IMG/VR virus record: IMGVR_UViG_3300037517_001683 | Coordinates: 1-26,007 of that record | DNA: 26,007 bases | DNA from: a virus | Strand: one strand, 5' to 3' | Part shown: positions 6,936-15,554 of the stretch, one piece after another | Layout: every line of letters starts with the position of its first letter | How positions within the stretch are numbered: the first letter of the stretch is position 1 | Translations under genes and position numbers: made by a program | The notes under the pieces: generated by a model | The model's input: only the letters and a program-made list of their open reading frames with translations | What the model was told of the DNA's origin: nothing | Database searches by the model: none

Positions 6936-8027
6936 CTAGCACGCGCCGCCTGCTCGCTTCTTTGCTGGTGGTGGCGATACTGTCACAGACTTCTCTGTTT
7001 CAGTCACAGCACCTTGCCCTCGGAACTTATCCCGAAGCTTGCTACCAAGCTCTTTGAATATGCTCACTGGGTTAAGTGCCTCCTCAAGATCGCGACTAGC
7101 CTTGGCTGCTGTAGCCTCTGGATCTTTTACAGGCTTGACCGTCTTATTCATCAGGTCGCGCTCGTAATTGCTCACAGGGCCAGCAGCAGCACCGCCGGCG
7201 TTGTACTTGACCTTGCCACCACGCTTGAATGTGCCCGATTGGCGATCATTGGACACAGCCGCGGATGCAGGCTTTTTGGGATAGGCTACAGGCCGGCCTG
7301 AATCAACAAGACCCCCCGTAGCGTAACCCTTTTTTGGGGCACCACCTTTCTTGTAGCCGCCGGCATTACCTAAGCGAACTTCGCCAGTCTTAGTACCAGT
7401 AACACCAGGGGGCGTTGTTGAAACATTGCCTTCAACACCACCGCCCTTGGCATAAGCCCTGCCACCATGCTTGTAGCCACCAGGTTTACCCATTACCACT
7501 TCGCCCGTCTTTTTAGGCGTGTGATGCTCACCTTCAGCCGTGTCCATCTTGGTGCTTACATAGCCCTTAGCGCCACGCTCCGATTCAGCTACAGGCAGAA
7601 TGCCACTCTTGGGCACTGCTCCACCCTTTTTGAATCCACCTTGGCCCATGACCACACCGCCGGTTTTAAGGCCTTTGTGAGCCTTGGATGCAGGCATAGA
7701 AGCATGCTTTTTAAGCTTAGCCTCAGTACCCATCATCTTTTTCATTTCGGCTGCATGTTCAGCTTTGGTTTCGCCGCCCTCTTTCATCATCGGACGATTC
7801 ATCATGGCTGCACGGCGAGCGGCCATCGATGGGCGCTTAGGTGCCATTGCTGGCATCATGCCACCTCGAGTGCCGGGTGCTGGTGCCGATGATAAGCCGC
7901 TCATAACGCCGCCGTTCATCATCTTGGGCATCTTCTTCATGCCCTTCACCATGCCGCCCTTTTTGAGCTTCAGTTCAACTGAAGGCTCAGTGGTCATCAT
8001 TTTGACCATCGGCTTAAACTGACCCAT
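6936..8027 (-). CDS. Lys/Gly/Met-rich repeat protein with GG-x-V tags
   Basis: A 363-aa, very basic protein with low-complexity composition. The N-terminal 100 residues are rich in methionine and lysine. The middle has three related repeats at residues 121-138 (KTGGVVMGQGGFKKGG...), 173-190 (KTGEVVMGKPGGYKHGG...) and 213-230 (KTGEVRLGNAGGYKKGG...), plus single tags such as LKKGGMVKG (21-29) and FKRGGKVKYNAGG (267-279). The C-terminal 75 residues look helical and end PPAKKRAGGAC. The same K/A-GG-x-V tags occur in the 1654-aa protein encoded at 15547-20511. I do not know a function; abundant positive charge next to capsid genes would suit DNA or virion-interior binding. AAAGGAACAGAA precedes the ATG. 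Confidence 0.78.
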   Translation of the reverse strand: MGQFKPMVKMMTTEPSVELKLKKGGMVKGMKKMPKMMNGGVMSGLSSAPAPGTRGGMMPAMAPKRPSMAARRAAMMNRPMMKEGGETKAEHAAEMKKMMGTEAKLKKHASMPASKAHKGLKTGGVVMGQGGFKKGGAVPKSGILPVAESERGAKGYVSTKMDTAEGEHHTPKKTGEVVMGKPGGYKHGGRAYAKGGGVEGNVSTTPPGVTGTKTGEVRLGNAGGYKKGGAPKKGYATGGLVDSGRPVAYPKKPASAAVSNDRQSGTFKRGGKVKYNAGGAAAGPVSNYERDLMNKTVKPVKDPEATAAKASRDLEEALNPVSIFKELGSKLRDKFRGQGAVTETEKSVTVSPPPAKKRAGGAC

Positions 8028-8044
8028 TTCTGTTCCTTTCAGAT

Positions 8045-8062
8045 CCGACCCCGAAGGGCCGG
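8045..8062 (-). promoter_or_regulatory. Intergenic UUCG stem-loop
   Basis: Coding-strand sequence CCGGCCC-TTCG-GGGTCGG forms a 7-bp stem (one G-U pair) with a UUCG loop. It lies seven bases after the stop of the beta-helix gene, before the ribosome binding site of the lysine-rich gene. No U-tract follows. Confidence 0.72.
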
Positions 8063-8069
8063 AGTCTCA

Positions 8070-9110
8070 TTAGGCTGACGGGTTAACAGCAAGGCCGCCA
8101 GCGCTGTTACTTGGAGCAGGCATATCAATGTATGTCTGAGCCACAGCGTTAGCAGTACCAAGGCCGGTATAACCTGCCGTGATGCAGTCCTTCAGAACAA
8201 CCATGCCACCAGCCGAAGCAGGCAACGAGATTAGATCTGTTAGTGCCGTGCCAGTCGAAGCCACAGCATTTAAGAAGGAGCAGCCATCAAACAGTTGGAA
8301 GCGGTCAATTGCGCTTGCAGCAGCGGCATAAATTGCCGCACCGCCTGCACCGCCAGCACTTGCCCAGGAGGGGAACACGCAGTCTTTGAAGATATTGCGT
8401 GTCGTACCACCTGAGAGTTCCAGGGTGTAGTTAGCAGCCGAGCGCTGAACCGTGTCGCCACCAAAGGTGCAGTTGATAAAGGTGCGCTCACCACCGCCCG
8501 AAAGCTTGATGGAGCGAGCACCCGTACCGCCAGCAGACGCTGCATCAGCCATGCCATAAATATCGACATTGCTGTATGCGTTACGCGAGCCGCTATCAGT
8601 CCATGCCACCATGCTCGCGCCACCTGTGCTAAAGCCACAGAAGACTGAGAAGTTGGCAAAGTAGCAGCCACTTGCGGTGACGTTTACAAACTGCGTTGAG
8701 CTACCAAAGGTGGTAACCGTGTAGGTGCCACTGGGCGGTGCAATACGAGCACGCTGAGCGATTTGTGTGGGAGCACACACACCGATCAAGTGAGTCGCAT
8801 CTTTGTTCCAGGTAAGCACACCACTGGTTGCAGCAGAATTAACCTCTTGCGCCAGAGCCGTTGACAGACGAGCCGATCCACTGGCAGCGCCGTTACCGAT
8901 CAGCACAACAACATCATTGTTGCCGGCGGTACATTTGGCTAAAGCACCGTAAAGGGTTTTGAGGGGAAGTTCCACGCTGCCTTCGTTGCCATCAGCGCCG
9001 TTAACCGGGTCTACAAAATAGTAGTTACCAGTAAACGGCAAGCCGCCGATGGTTCCGAGCACAGGAACTCCGAAACTTGTAATCCCGTTGGGGAAGTTAG
9101 TCAGAGCCAT
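8070..9110 (-). CDS. Right-handed beta-helix virion protein
   Basis: A 346-aa protein. It opens MALTNFPNGITSFGVPVLG, an N-terminus typical of phage surface proteins encoded after the capsid gene. Then comes NYYFVDPVNGADGNEGS with LPLKTLYGAL, the conserved entry to pectate-lyase-like parallel beta-helices. The rest (about 100-330) is a series of short strands ending in N, D or G turns, for example YFANFSVFCGF, AYSNVDIYGM, RTFINCTFGG, IFKDCVF, LFDGCSF and VVLKDCIT. It is likely a head or tail spike/fibre. No catalytic residue pattern is clear, so enzyme activity is not claimed. AGGAGATTTAA precedes the ATG. Confidence 0.78.
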   Translation of the reverse strand: MALTNFPNGITSFGVPVLGTIGGLPFTGNYYFVDPVNGADGNEGSVELPLKTLYGALAKCTAGNNDVVVLIGNGAASGSARLSTALAQEVNSAATSGVLTWNKDATHLIGVCAPTQIAQRARIAPPSGTYTVTTFGSSTQFVNVTASGCYFANFSVFCGFSTGGASMVAWTDSGSRNAYSNVDIYGMADAASAGGTGARSIKLSGGGERTFINCTFGGDTVQRSAANYTLELSGGTTRNIFKDCVFPSWASAGGAGGAAIYAAAASAIDRFQLFDGCSFLNAVASTGTALTDLISLPASAGGMVVLKDCITAGYTGLGTANAVAQTYIDMPAPSNSAGGLAVNPSA

Positions 9111-9124
9111 TTAAATCTCCTGTA

Positions 9125-9142
9125 AGCGGGATTGCTCCCGCT
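9125..9142 (-). promoter_or_regulatory. Intergenic stem-loop after the capsid gene
   Basis: Coding-strand AGCGGG-AGCAAT-CCCGCT is a perfect 6-bp stem with a six-base loop, seven bases after the capsid stop codon and just before the ribosome binding site of the beta-helix gene. It lacks a U-tract, like the other hairpins in this operon. Confidence 0.65.
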
Positions 9143-9149
9143 GCTCGGT

Positions 9150-10067
9150 TTAGACGCCAGGCGTACCATACATGGCACGAGGATCAGTGAAGCCAACGTC
9201 ATAACGCTCAGTTGCCTTGTAGCGCATGGTGTCGGTTTCAAAGTCACCTTCCATGGTCTTCTCAAGGCGACGACGCATCATGAGCTTCATGCCCTCAGGC
9301 GCATCGGTCTGGACCCACCATGCAGTTGCTGAAGTCAAACGTGACAAGACAGCAGCACCCTCATCAAGAAGTCCGATGGACTTGATGGGGTTGATGTCGT
9401 TGTTTGCCTGACCGGCACGCAAGACGGACTTCAACAGCACTTCTGCCTGGAAGATATTGCCAGGAGCAACGACAAGCTGTCGTGGCACGAGGCGAATCTT
9501 TTTCCCGTTGTTGTCTACTGCCTGACGGATCTGGATGAGCATTTGCTCAAGCGATGTCTGGCTGAGAACAGCAGCGGTGGTCAGCAGGTTGCTGAAAGTG
9601 CCATTCACGATGGGGTGCGAAGCACTGTTAAGTGCCACACCGTCGCCACCAGCATACTGACCGCCCGTGAAGGCGTTGTTCAGGATGTTGGCGCACAGGG
9701 TTTCCTTGGTTTCAATCAAGGACTGTGCCAAGTGACGGGCATAGACCTGACCGATACGGATATGGTCGCCATCTTCAACAAGCACTTTGGTCAGTGCGAA
9801 GGCCAGGCCATACACACTGTAAACGTAACGCTTGAGGAAGAGCACGCCACCTTGCTGATAGGTCACCGGGGTGCCATCAGGAAGCTGAGGTGCTGCGCCA
9901 AAGCCGTAAAGGACCGGCTCTTCATGGTAGTTGCGTGGAATGCCTTGTTGCTCGCGGAAAACACGCGACCACTCGTCGGCACGCTGATCATAGACGCCAT
10001 CGAAGCACTCGTTGAGGATAGGCTCAACAATGCTCCGAAAGTCCGTACTGCGCATTGGGGCTGCCAT
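9150..10067 (-). CDS. Major capsid protein
   Basis: A 305-aa protein that I read as the HK97-fold major capsid protein. Supporting segments are EEPVLYGFGAAPQLPDG near the N-terminus, an E-loop-like stretch, a long helix with LAQSLIETKETLCANILNNA (about 114-133), GGDGVALNSASHPIV, LVPRQLVVAPGNIFQAEVLL, and the C-terminal TDAPEGMKLMMRRRLEKTME, GDFETDTMRYKATERYDVGF and FTDPRAMYG. The FETD...RYKA.ERYDVGF ending is characteristic of capsid proteins in this group. AAGGAGGGCTAACAA upstream of the ATG is one of the strongest ribosome binding sites here, as expected for the most abundant protein. Order scaffold - decoration - capsid also fits. Confidence 0.88.
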   Translation of the reverse strand: MAAPMRSTDFRSIVEPILNECFDGVYDQRADEWSRVFREQQGIPRNYHEEPVLYGFGAAPQLPDGTPVTYQQGGVLFLKRYVYSVYGLAFALTKVLVEDGDHIRIGQVYARHLAQSLIETKETLCANILNNAFTGGQYAGGDGVALNSASHPIVNGTFSNLLTTAAVLSQTSLEQMLIQIRQAVDNNGKKIRLVPRQLVVAPGNIFQAEVLLKSVLRAGQANNDINPIKSIGLLDEGAAVLSRLTSATAWWVQTDAPEGMKLMMRRRLEKTMEGDFETDTMRYKATERYDVGFTDPRAMYGTPGV

Positions 10068-10080
10068 TTGTTAGCCCTCC

Positions 10081-10689
10081 TTACAGAATCGTGGCCGGGT
10101 ACTGGATAGCTGCACCAGTGCCAATGCCAAGGAGTTGAGACTCAACGATTTGTACACGCACAATGGTGTATGCATCGCCCCAATTGTTGCCTGGATAAGG
10201 GGCAACATCAATCACACGCAACTGTGCGCTGTTGTACTGCGTAGCAGGCGATGTAGACATCGTGCAAGCAGACAAGCCAGTAGTCGAAGAACCATTATCG
10301 TTGTTGCTGATATCGAATTCTTGACCAAGCGAAGTTTGCGCAATCGAACCCGCTGCCTGAATTTCATAGACGATTTGCGGATCGGTCCAAACGTAGGCGA
10401 TCAGCGAACCTTCTTGATAGGCAGTGTTGGCAGGGTAGTAGTTGGAAACACGACGACGGCCCGTTACATCGGTCCACTCAACGCCATCGAAGACGCCATA
10501 AATAGCGCCGCCAGTAGCGGTTTTGATGAGTTTGCCCGTGTTAGGGTCCAGTGAAACGGCTTGGCCTTTGAAGACGTTAGAGGCATAGCCGCTCGCATAG
10601 TCGAACACGTTTGCGAGTGCGACAGCACGGTCCAACCCACTGGGGTGGAACACAGGCCGCAAACCAAACGGAGCACTTGTAGCAGACAT
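10081..10689 (-). CDS. Probable head decoration or capsid-associated protein
   Basis: A 202-aa protein starting MSATSAPFGLRPVFHPSG. The APFGLRPV opening is common to small proteins encoded directly before the capsid gene in many aquatic phages. The rest is beta-rich: FKGQAVSLDPNTGKL, a glycine-rich IYGVFDGVEW strand, SLIAYVWTDPQIVYEIQA, and a C-terminal LRVIDVAPYPGNNWGDAYTI segment. This pattern suits a capsid decoration or stabilising protein, but I have no direct proof. GGAGTAAGACT precedes the ATG, nearly the same leader as the next upstream gene. Confidence 0.7.
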   Translation of the reverse strand: MSATSAPFGLRPVFHPSGLDRAVALANVFDYASGYASNVFKGQAVSLDPNTGKLIKTATGGAIYGVFDGVEWTDVTGRRRVSNYYPANTAYQEGSLIAYVWTDPQIVYEIQAAGSIAQTSLGQEFDISNNDNGSSTTGLSACTMSTSPATQYNSAQLRVIDVAPYPGNNWGDAYTIVRVQIVESQLLGIGTGAAIQYPATIL

Positions 10690-10703
10690 AGTCTTACTCC
10701 GAG

Positions 10704-11252
10704 TTAGCCCTCGAATACCGGGGGCTTGTTAAAGGATGGTTTATCGATGCTGTCGATCCCCTGACCTTCCGTCTGCAAAAGTGTCCTGCCTTGACTGTCT
10801 CGTGCGCCTTGAAGATTGTCTAACTGCACTTTGATCTTCTCAGCCTCTTCACGAGGTTTCTCGTAATGCAAGCGTGTCATTACCTTCTGGTACACATCCA
10901 TTGGTAATTTAAACAGCAGCATTTCGTTGCAGGAAATATGCCCAACATGCTCACCTGCCTTGACCCGATAGTTCTCAAACCCTGGTAACTCATCAGCTAA
11001 CACTGGAACGTACCCAAGTCGGATTCTCTTATCAATGGTGTCGTAACTGTTGGTTGTGGAAAGCCAGCAAAGATGCCAACCCGGTATATCCGGGACTTTC
11101 GGCAGCGCCGATTGTGTCCACTCATCACTCCACATTTTGTCAATGTCCTGTGCTGAGAGGAACTGCTCCTGCACGGCTTGGCGCACTACGTCTTCGCTTG
11201 CGCGTGACTCGCGGCCACCGGCAGTGAGGGATTTCTTTAAGCGTGATTCCAT
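10704..11252 (-). CDS. Conserved unknown in head module
   Basis: A 182-aa protein between the probable scaffold and the decoration protein. Residues 1-45 look helical and charged. A central domain contains WHLCWLSTTNSYDTIDKRIR, LGYVPVLADELPGF, KAGEHVGHISCNEMLLFKLP, and the last 50 residues are polar (EEAEKIKVQLDNLQGARDSQ). The WHLCWLSTT and CNEMLLFKLP segments recur in phages of this gene order, but I know no function. Head assembly is likely from position. AGGAGTAAGAC precedes the ATG. Confidence 0.78.
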   Translation of the reverse strand: MESRLKKSLTAGGRESRASEDVVRQAVQEQFLSAQDIDKMWSDEWTQSALPKVPDIPGWHLCWLSTTNSYDTIDKRIRLGYVPVLADELPGFENYRVKAGEHVGHISCNEMLLFKLPMDVYQKVMTRLHYEKPREEAEKIKVQLDNLQGARDSQGRTLLQTEGQGIDSIDKPSFNKPPVFEG

Positions 11253-11261
11253 GTCTTACTC

Positions 11262-12236
11262 CTAGGCTCGTTTCTGTTGCTGTTGTTTCGCATACTGGGC
11301 AATGATCCGATTTCTTGCTTTCTCGTCATCCCACAAACCAGCGTCTTTGATAGCTTTAACCTGCTCGGGTTCAAGCATGAAGACTTGGCGACCACCTGCT
11401 GCCGCCGCTGATTCGCGACCAGTATTTGATTGCATATATCGGGGCCTATTTTTAGACGCAGAACCTCCTTCTGCTTGATTGTATCGGTTGGGTAGGTGTT
11501 GACGCAAGCGTCTATCTAACTCTTGCCAATACTGCTCCTCGGCAGGGTCCCAGCCCTGGCGCACCATGTCCTCATCAATCTCTTTGGTGAGGCGACTATC
11601 AAGGTCTCCCATGTTGGGATCAAACCATGGATTGCGCTGCTGCCAACGCTGAGCGAAGTTGGCAATCTTAGGATTTGGAAGACTTTGTTGTGTGCGCGGC
11701 TGTGCGGCAACCTTCTTCAGATTTTGTAACGCTTCAAGCTTTTGCCGGGCGTCGTACCACATCTCCTGAGCTTTGGTGAAGCCATCACCGTCTTGCTCAG
11801 TTGTGGCTTGTGACATCTTGATCTTGGCATACTCTAGGCTGGTAGCCGCCTGTCGTATGGCCTCGTCCATTTGAGCCAGTTCGCCGGCATGGGTCTTGCG
11901 CTCAATGACTGCCAGGCGCTGCAGCAACTCTTCGTTCTGACGTTGCAGCATGGACAGGCGGTGATCTTTTTCGATCTGATGCTGCTTGGCTGACTCACGC
12001 TTAGCCCGACGCCGAGCACGCTTGGCAGCACGAATCGCATCCGTATCGTCTTGATGATCGGCATCATCGTCACTCGCATCGGGTTGAGCATTATCTTGCG
12101 CCTGATAACTTTCTTGCTGCGGTGCATCATTATCATCATCTTGAGGCTCAGCATCACCGGGCATCTCAACGACAACCGAGCCATCAGGTTCTTCCTTGAT
12201 GGCAAGGACTTCATCTTCTTTGTTCTCGGTACTCAT
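11262..12236 (-). CDS. Probable scaffolding protein
   Basis: A 324-aa protein with the composition of a phage head scaffold. The first 67 residues are very acidic and disordered (Asp, Glu, Gln), followed by a basic cluster RAAKRARRRAKRESAK (69-84), a long predicted coiled coil from about 88 to 180 (MLQRQNEELLQRLAVIERK), then a folded part with NFAQRWQQRNPWFDPN and YWQELDRRLRQHLPN, and a C-terminal helix ending in glutamines and KRA. Its position between portal and capsid, overlapping the GroES-like gene by ATGA, supports the call. Scaffolds are poorly conserved, so this rests on architecture and not on a motif. Confidence 0.7.
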   Translation of the reverse strand: MSTENKEDEVLAIKEEPDGSVVVEMPGDAEPQDDDNDAPQQESYQAQDNAQPDASDDDADHQDDTDAIRAAKRARRRAKRESAKQHQIEKDHRLSMLQRQNEELLQRLAVIERKTHAGELAQMDEAIRQAATSLEYAKIKMSQATTEQDGDGFTKAQEMWYDARQKLEALQNLKKVAAQPRTQQSLPNPKIANFAQRWQQRNPWFDPNMGDLDSRLTKEIDEDMVRQGWDPAEEQYWQELDRRLRQHLPNRYNQAEGGSASKNRPRYMQSNTGRESAAAAGGRQVFMLEPEQVKAIKDAGLWDDEKARNRIIAQYAKQQQQKRA

Positions 12237-12673
12237 AAGAACGCCCTCGTCTCTAATGGGTTGCCCGTGATCTTGGCAATCACTTCATGGTCATTGATGA
12301 TCATGAAAAGTGCCGGATCTTCGTTATAGTCCTCGCCGGGCACTTTGACTTCCCAGCGATCACCGCCCCACTTAGGTACGCGGATAAAGTCACCGATCTT
12401 GCACCAGGCACCTTCTGGCCATGGTTCCATCGAATCACGCTTGCAAAATGCAAGTGCGCCCATGTCGATTACTTTTCCGATTTGGGTGTTCCACTTCTCT
12501 GTTTCTTTGGTCTCTTCGACCAGCACAATGCCTGCTTTGGTGGTTTTTTTCTTGGAGCGACGGATCTGTACCATCACACGGCCACCAAGAGGTTTCGCAC
12601 CAGGATCTACGCTTGGAAATGCCCAAGCCATCTCAGCGTCGTCAGACGCTACTGGTTCATTCATCTTCATCAT
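12233..12673 (-). CDS. GroES-like co-chaperonin
   Basis: A 146-aa protein containing a cpn10 (GroES) domain from about residue 26 to 137: KPLGGRVMVQI is the first strand, KKTTKAGIVLVEETKETEK corresponds to the mobile loop and following strand, IGKVIDMG is the second strand, KIGDFIRVPKWGG the conserved GD-V turn, and ALFMIINDHEVIAKIT the C-terminal strand. Phage GroES analogues such as T4 Gp31 cap the host GroEL so that the capsid protein can fold; no GroEL gene is in the window. The ATG lies within the end of the upstream 61-aa gene (17-bp overlap); an alternative ATG at 12664 is possible. An insert with CKRDSMEPWPEG (77-88) is longer than in cellular GroES. Confidence 0.8.
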   Translation of the reverse strand: MMKMNEPVASDDAEMAWAFPSVDPGAKPLGGRVMVQIRRSKKKTTKAGIVLVEETKETEKWNTQIGKVIDMGALAFCKRDSMEPWPEGAWCKIGDFIRVPKWGGDRWEVKVPGEDYNEDPALFMIINDHEVIAKITGNPLETRAFL

Positions 12674-12842
12674 CTTCTCGCATTAAATCGTCAATAATGT
12701 CTAGTGCCCTCTTCAGGCCTAGATGTTCCCCAACCATGCGCTGATAGGCGTCCCATGACGCAGCATGTCCTGCTGCTAGGGCAAGGCTTATTTCAGCCTG
12801 ACGCGATTTCAAAGCGCCGATGAGGTCCGATATGGTTCTCAC
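12657..12842 (-). CDS. Small helical unknown protein
   Basis: A 61-aa protein starting with GTG. It is entirely helical in character: MRTISDLIGALKSRQAEISLAL, a HAASWDAYQRMVGEH turn, and a C-terminal helix ending in acidic residues (REDDEDE). The start overlaps the previous gene's stop (GTGA), and the stop lies inside the GroES-like gene. It belongs to the portal-scaffold interval; small proteins like this are common there, but I know no function. Confidence 0.72.
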   Translation of the reverse strand: MRTISDLIGALKSRQAEISLALAAGHAASWDAYQRMVGEHLGLKRALDIIDDLMREDDEDE

Positions 12843-13006
12843 TTTTTCTTATTTAGATTCGATAAGCCTCCTTTGTTTTGATTAGCAGGTTTTGGTGCGC
12901 TGCCTTTGGATTGCAAGCTCGTGCCATCAAGGGCTGCGCCCATGGCAATACGCTTGTGATAAGGCACAGCTTCCAGGTCTTTGAGGTTATTGGATGGTTG
13001 GGCCAC
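12839..13006 (-). CDS. Small basic unknown protein, GTG start
   Basis: A 55-aa gene that fills the apparent gap after the portal gene. A perfect ribosome binding site AGGAGG lies five bases before the GTG, inside the last codons of the portal gene. The protein begins (M)AQPSNNLKDLEAVPYHKRIA and ends NKGGLSNLNKKK; the second half is Ser/Lys/Asn-rich and probably disordered. Its TGA overlaps the next GTG start (GTGA). The perfect Shine-Dalgarno sequence and the overlaps at both ends are the main evidence. Function unknown. Confidence 0.75.
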   Translation of the reverse strand: MAQPSNNLKDLEAVPYHKRIAMGAALDGTSLQSKGSAPKPANQNKGGLSNLNKKK

Positions 13007-15554
13007 GGAGACCTCCTAAGTTGCGTTGTGCTTCGTTCTGAAGCCGGATAGCAGTCTCATACTGCTCTGCCTGCAAGCGCTCATCCTGTTGGGTGAGTCG
13101 CGCAGTTTCGATGCGCTCTTTGGTGAGGTTATCTGTAGCGTTAAGCGCCACATCCAACTGATCACGCTCAGCAGCGCGTTGTTGTTCTGACTGCAGGCGA
13201 GCCATTTCCAGTTGGGCCTTTTGCTGCATGTCCTGACCTTTGAGTTGCATCTCAGCCTGATCACGCTGTGCGCGACGCTGCGTTTCAGCCATGGAAGTTT
13301 CACGCAGGACCATGGCTTCAGGCGGCAATTGCGGCTGAGGCGTAAGTTGCTGCATGGCTTGCAGTAGCTGCTGAATGAGCGGCAGAATCTGCTGGAAGGC
13401 TTGCGTGCTGTCATCTTTCACATGCTGCGACACAATGGCCAAGGTCTTATCAATCTCGGCTGTCATGCGCTGGTTCTGGTACTCCTCTTCATCCATAGGC
13501 TTACCACGCAACTTATGCAGGTAGCCTTGGCTGCGGTTCAAGTACCACAAGACCATGTGCTGCTTGATGTGCTCGAGCGCCCGCGGCAGGTAAATCGATG
13601 CCATGATGGGATTGCCACCAAACGCAGGGTTAAGCGCAAAGTCTAAGTGCGACTGGATGTGCGCCAGATGGTCCTGGTGCATGTAAGCGTAGCCATTTTG
13701 GCCAAGTGACATGGCCACATTCTCATCCACTGCGGAAAGCTCATTAGGTGACGGCGTGTTCTTGAGCAATTCGTTGTAACCAGGGATTTTTAGCTGCTTT
13801 AAAAGCCTTTCTTCGACGGCGCGTCGGTCATAGAGGTCTGGCGCTTTATCCGCACGGGCCAGTACCGCCTGAATCTGGGCCATGCGCTGGGTTTCGCTGA
13901 AAATATGCGGATCAGATACTGGTACAACGTCGCCATTAAGTTCAAAGTCAGAAGATTCAATCTCAAGATCGGCCACCACCTCGCCACGGCGCATATCTTT
14001 GAGATACCAGCGGTTTAGACGCCCCAAAACACGCAGCAAACGGGCTTGCGACGAGTGCAAACGGCTGTGAATAGCAGAAAAGACGGCTGCGCCTTGCTCA
14101 ATCAAGGCTTGTGTGGTGCCTACAGGGGCCTGTGCGGTCACATCAGCGATCTTTTCCTCGGCGGTGGTCACTACCCCCTTGGTTGCCTTATCAAGCCAGC
14201 CTAGAAGCTCGTAAAGCACCGCTGACGGCGGGTTAAACGGCATGGGCATGGCTAGTTTTTTGATGTCATCTACCCCTGGCGCAGCTTCAATCTCAACAAC
14301 CTGCGTAATATCGACTTGCTGAGACTGCCCTGAGACCTTGGCGCTCTTAAACTTTAGTAGTGCCGGGGCATTATTGATGTGCGCCGAGTCTAAAAGTGCT
14401 CGTAAGGTGCCTGTAAGGGCAGCAGACAGGCCACCAATCAGGTGGGGCATGCCGATAGCATAAGCACCGCGCCACGGGATAAATTTATATTCGATAACCC
14501 AGTCAAGCTTTGACATGGTTTCATCGCCGTCTTCCCAGTTTCGGTACAAACCAACCACTTCCGTGTCCAGTTTGTCGATCATCAGGATGTATGGGGCCAT
14601 TTCACCGTTGGCTACACCGTCTTCTTCGACCTCGAGGTAGGTGTAAGTATGGAAAACAGTTCTTAAACCGTCGTCATTCTCGTCATACTTGCGGCCTTCA
14701 ATCTTGTTGTTGGCTTTTTCTGCCCGTGTTTCATCCGGCTCCATGGTGGCGCGGATCAAATCCACCTCTTTGTACATGCCTGAGTCCACACGAGACTTAA
14801 ATTCAAACTCGGTAAGCTCGTGAATCTCTGTCGCACGCTGGGCGGTGTAGAAATTTGACGCGGCAAATGGGATCAAAACCTTGTCAATGGGCAAAAACTC
14901 GGCGCAGGGACGCAGCTTTTTCTCATCCCAGTACAGTTTGAGGTACTGCGAGCCGCCAAGTGGCAGTTGCGTGAGCAATTGCTCTTGCTCGTCTTTAAAC
15001 TCTTCGATCTGCTCAGTCAGTTGCCAGTTCATCCAGTCGCGTTTGCGCTCGGCACGCTCTGTTTTTTCTTTGTCAACCTTGCCTAAGATCTTGGTTTTGA
15101 CTGGGCCATCAGGCGGGAAAAGCTCCTTGATCGCACGGCTTGCAAAATCCACGCAGGCTTCAGCCATGGCCGGGTGAACAACCTTACTTGCACCCATGAA
15201 AGTTGCACCACCAGGGGCGTCTTTGCCCATGCCTGTGCGCTTTAAACCCTCTTCGTACTGCTTATCGCGGTCTTCCCTGGCTTGTTTGTCCTTATCGATC
15301 AGCCCGATGTAACGCAAAGCCAAGGCTTGCAGCTTGACGGTGTCGATTTTGAGCGCCAGGTTTTCATAAAAGTCAGGCGATTCTTCTGGACCTTTGAGGT
15401 TATCCATCGTGACGCGCACGCGGCCATCAGGCAACTCTTCGAGTTCTGCTTGATCAGCAGGAATCTCAACCTCTAGTCCCTCTTCCATGTCCTCTTCATC
15501 TTCCATCGGGTCGATGTACCGGCCATAGTTTTGTTCGATTGGCATCTCAGGCAT
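12987..15554 (-). CDS. Portal protein
   Basis: An 855-aa protein forming the dodecameric DNA entry ring, assigned by size, position after terminase and several portal-type segments: ATFMGASKVVHPAMAEACVD, a WMNWQLTEQIEEFKDEQEQL helix, FLPIDKVLIPFAASNF, IPWRGAYAIGMPHLIGGLSA, LTGTLRALLDSAHINNAPAL, and the long C-terminal stem/barrel helices (IQQLLQAMQQLTPQPQLPPE, then about 90 residues of Gln/Glu/Arg-rich coiled coil). Length and barrel-like tail resemble P22-type portals of podoviruses. I chose the ATG at 15554: AAGGAAAGCGTT is correctly spaced, and it overlaps the upstream TGA as ATGCCTGA. A GTG eight codons earlier is in frame but lacks support. Confidence 0.85.
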   Translation of the reverse strand: MPEMPIEQNYGRYIDPMEDEEDMEEGLEVEIPADQAELEELPDGRVRVTMDNLKGPEESPDFYENLALKIDTVKLQALALRYIGLIDKDKQAREDRDKQYEEGLKRTGMGKDAPGGATFMGASKVVHPAMAEACVDFASRAIKELFPPDGPVKTKILGKVDKEKTERAERKRDWMNWQLTEQIEEFKDEQEQLLTQLPLGGSQYLKLYWDEKKLRPCAEFLPIDKVLIPFAASNFYTAQRATEIHELTEFEFKSRVDSGMYKEVDLIRATMEPDETRAEKANNKIEGRKYDENDDGLRTVFHTYTYLEVEEDGVANGEMAPYILMIDKLDTEVVGLYRNWEDGDETMSKLDWVIEYKFIPWRGAYAIGMPHLIGGLSAALTGTLRALLDSAHINNAPALLKFKSAKVSGQSQQVDITQVVEIEAAPGVDDIKKLAMPMPFNPPSAVLYELLGWLDKATKGVVTTAEEKIADVTAQAPVGTTQALIEQGAAVFSAIHSRLHSSQARLLRVLGRLNRWYLKDMRRGEVVADLEIESSDFELNGDVVPVSDPHIFSETQRMAQIQAVLARADKAPDLYDRRAVEERLLKQLKIPGYNELLKNTPSPNELSAVDENVAMSLGQNGYAYMHQDHLAHIQSHLDFALNPAFGGNPIMASIYLPRALEHIKQHMVLWYLNRSQGYLHKLRGKPMDEEEYQNQRMTAEIDKTLAIVSQHVKDDSTQAFQQILPLIQQLLQAMQQLTPQPQLPPEAMVLRETSMAETQRRAQRDQAEMQLKGQDMQQKAQLEMARLQSEQQRAAERDQLDVALNATDNLTKERIETARLTQQDERLQAEQYETAIRLQNEAQRNLGGLRGPTIQ

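Noticed and set aside
11834-12329. Long frames on both strands across the acidic Asp-rich start of the scaffold gene
   Set aside because: Products are runs of Met/Ile of low complexity, caused by GAT/GAC repeats read in other frames; no start signals.
14510-15476. Several plus-strand frames of 60-100 codons inside the portal gene
   Set aside because: The portal frame is continuous, of expected length and recognisable; the others lack ribosome binding sites and family resemblance.
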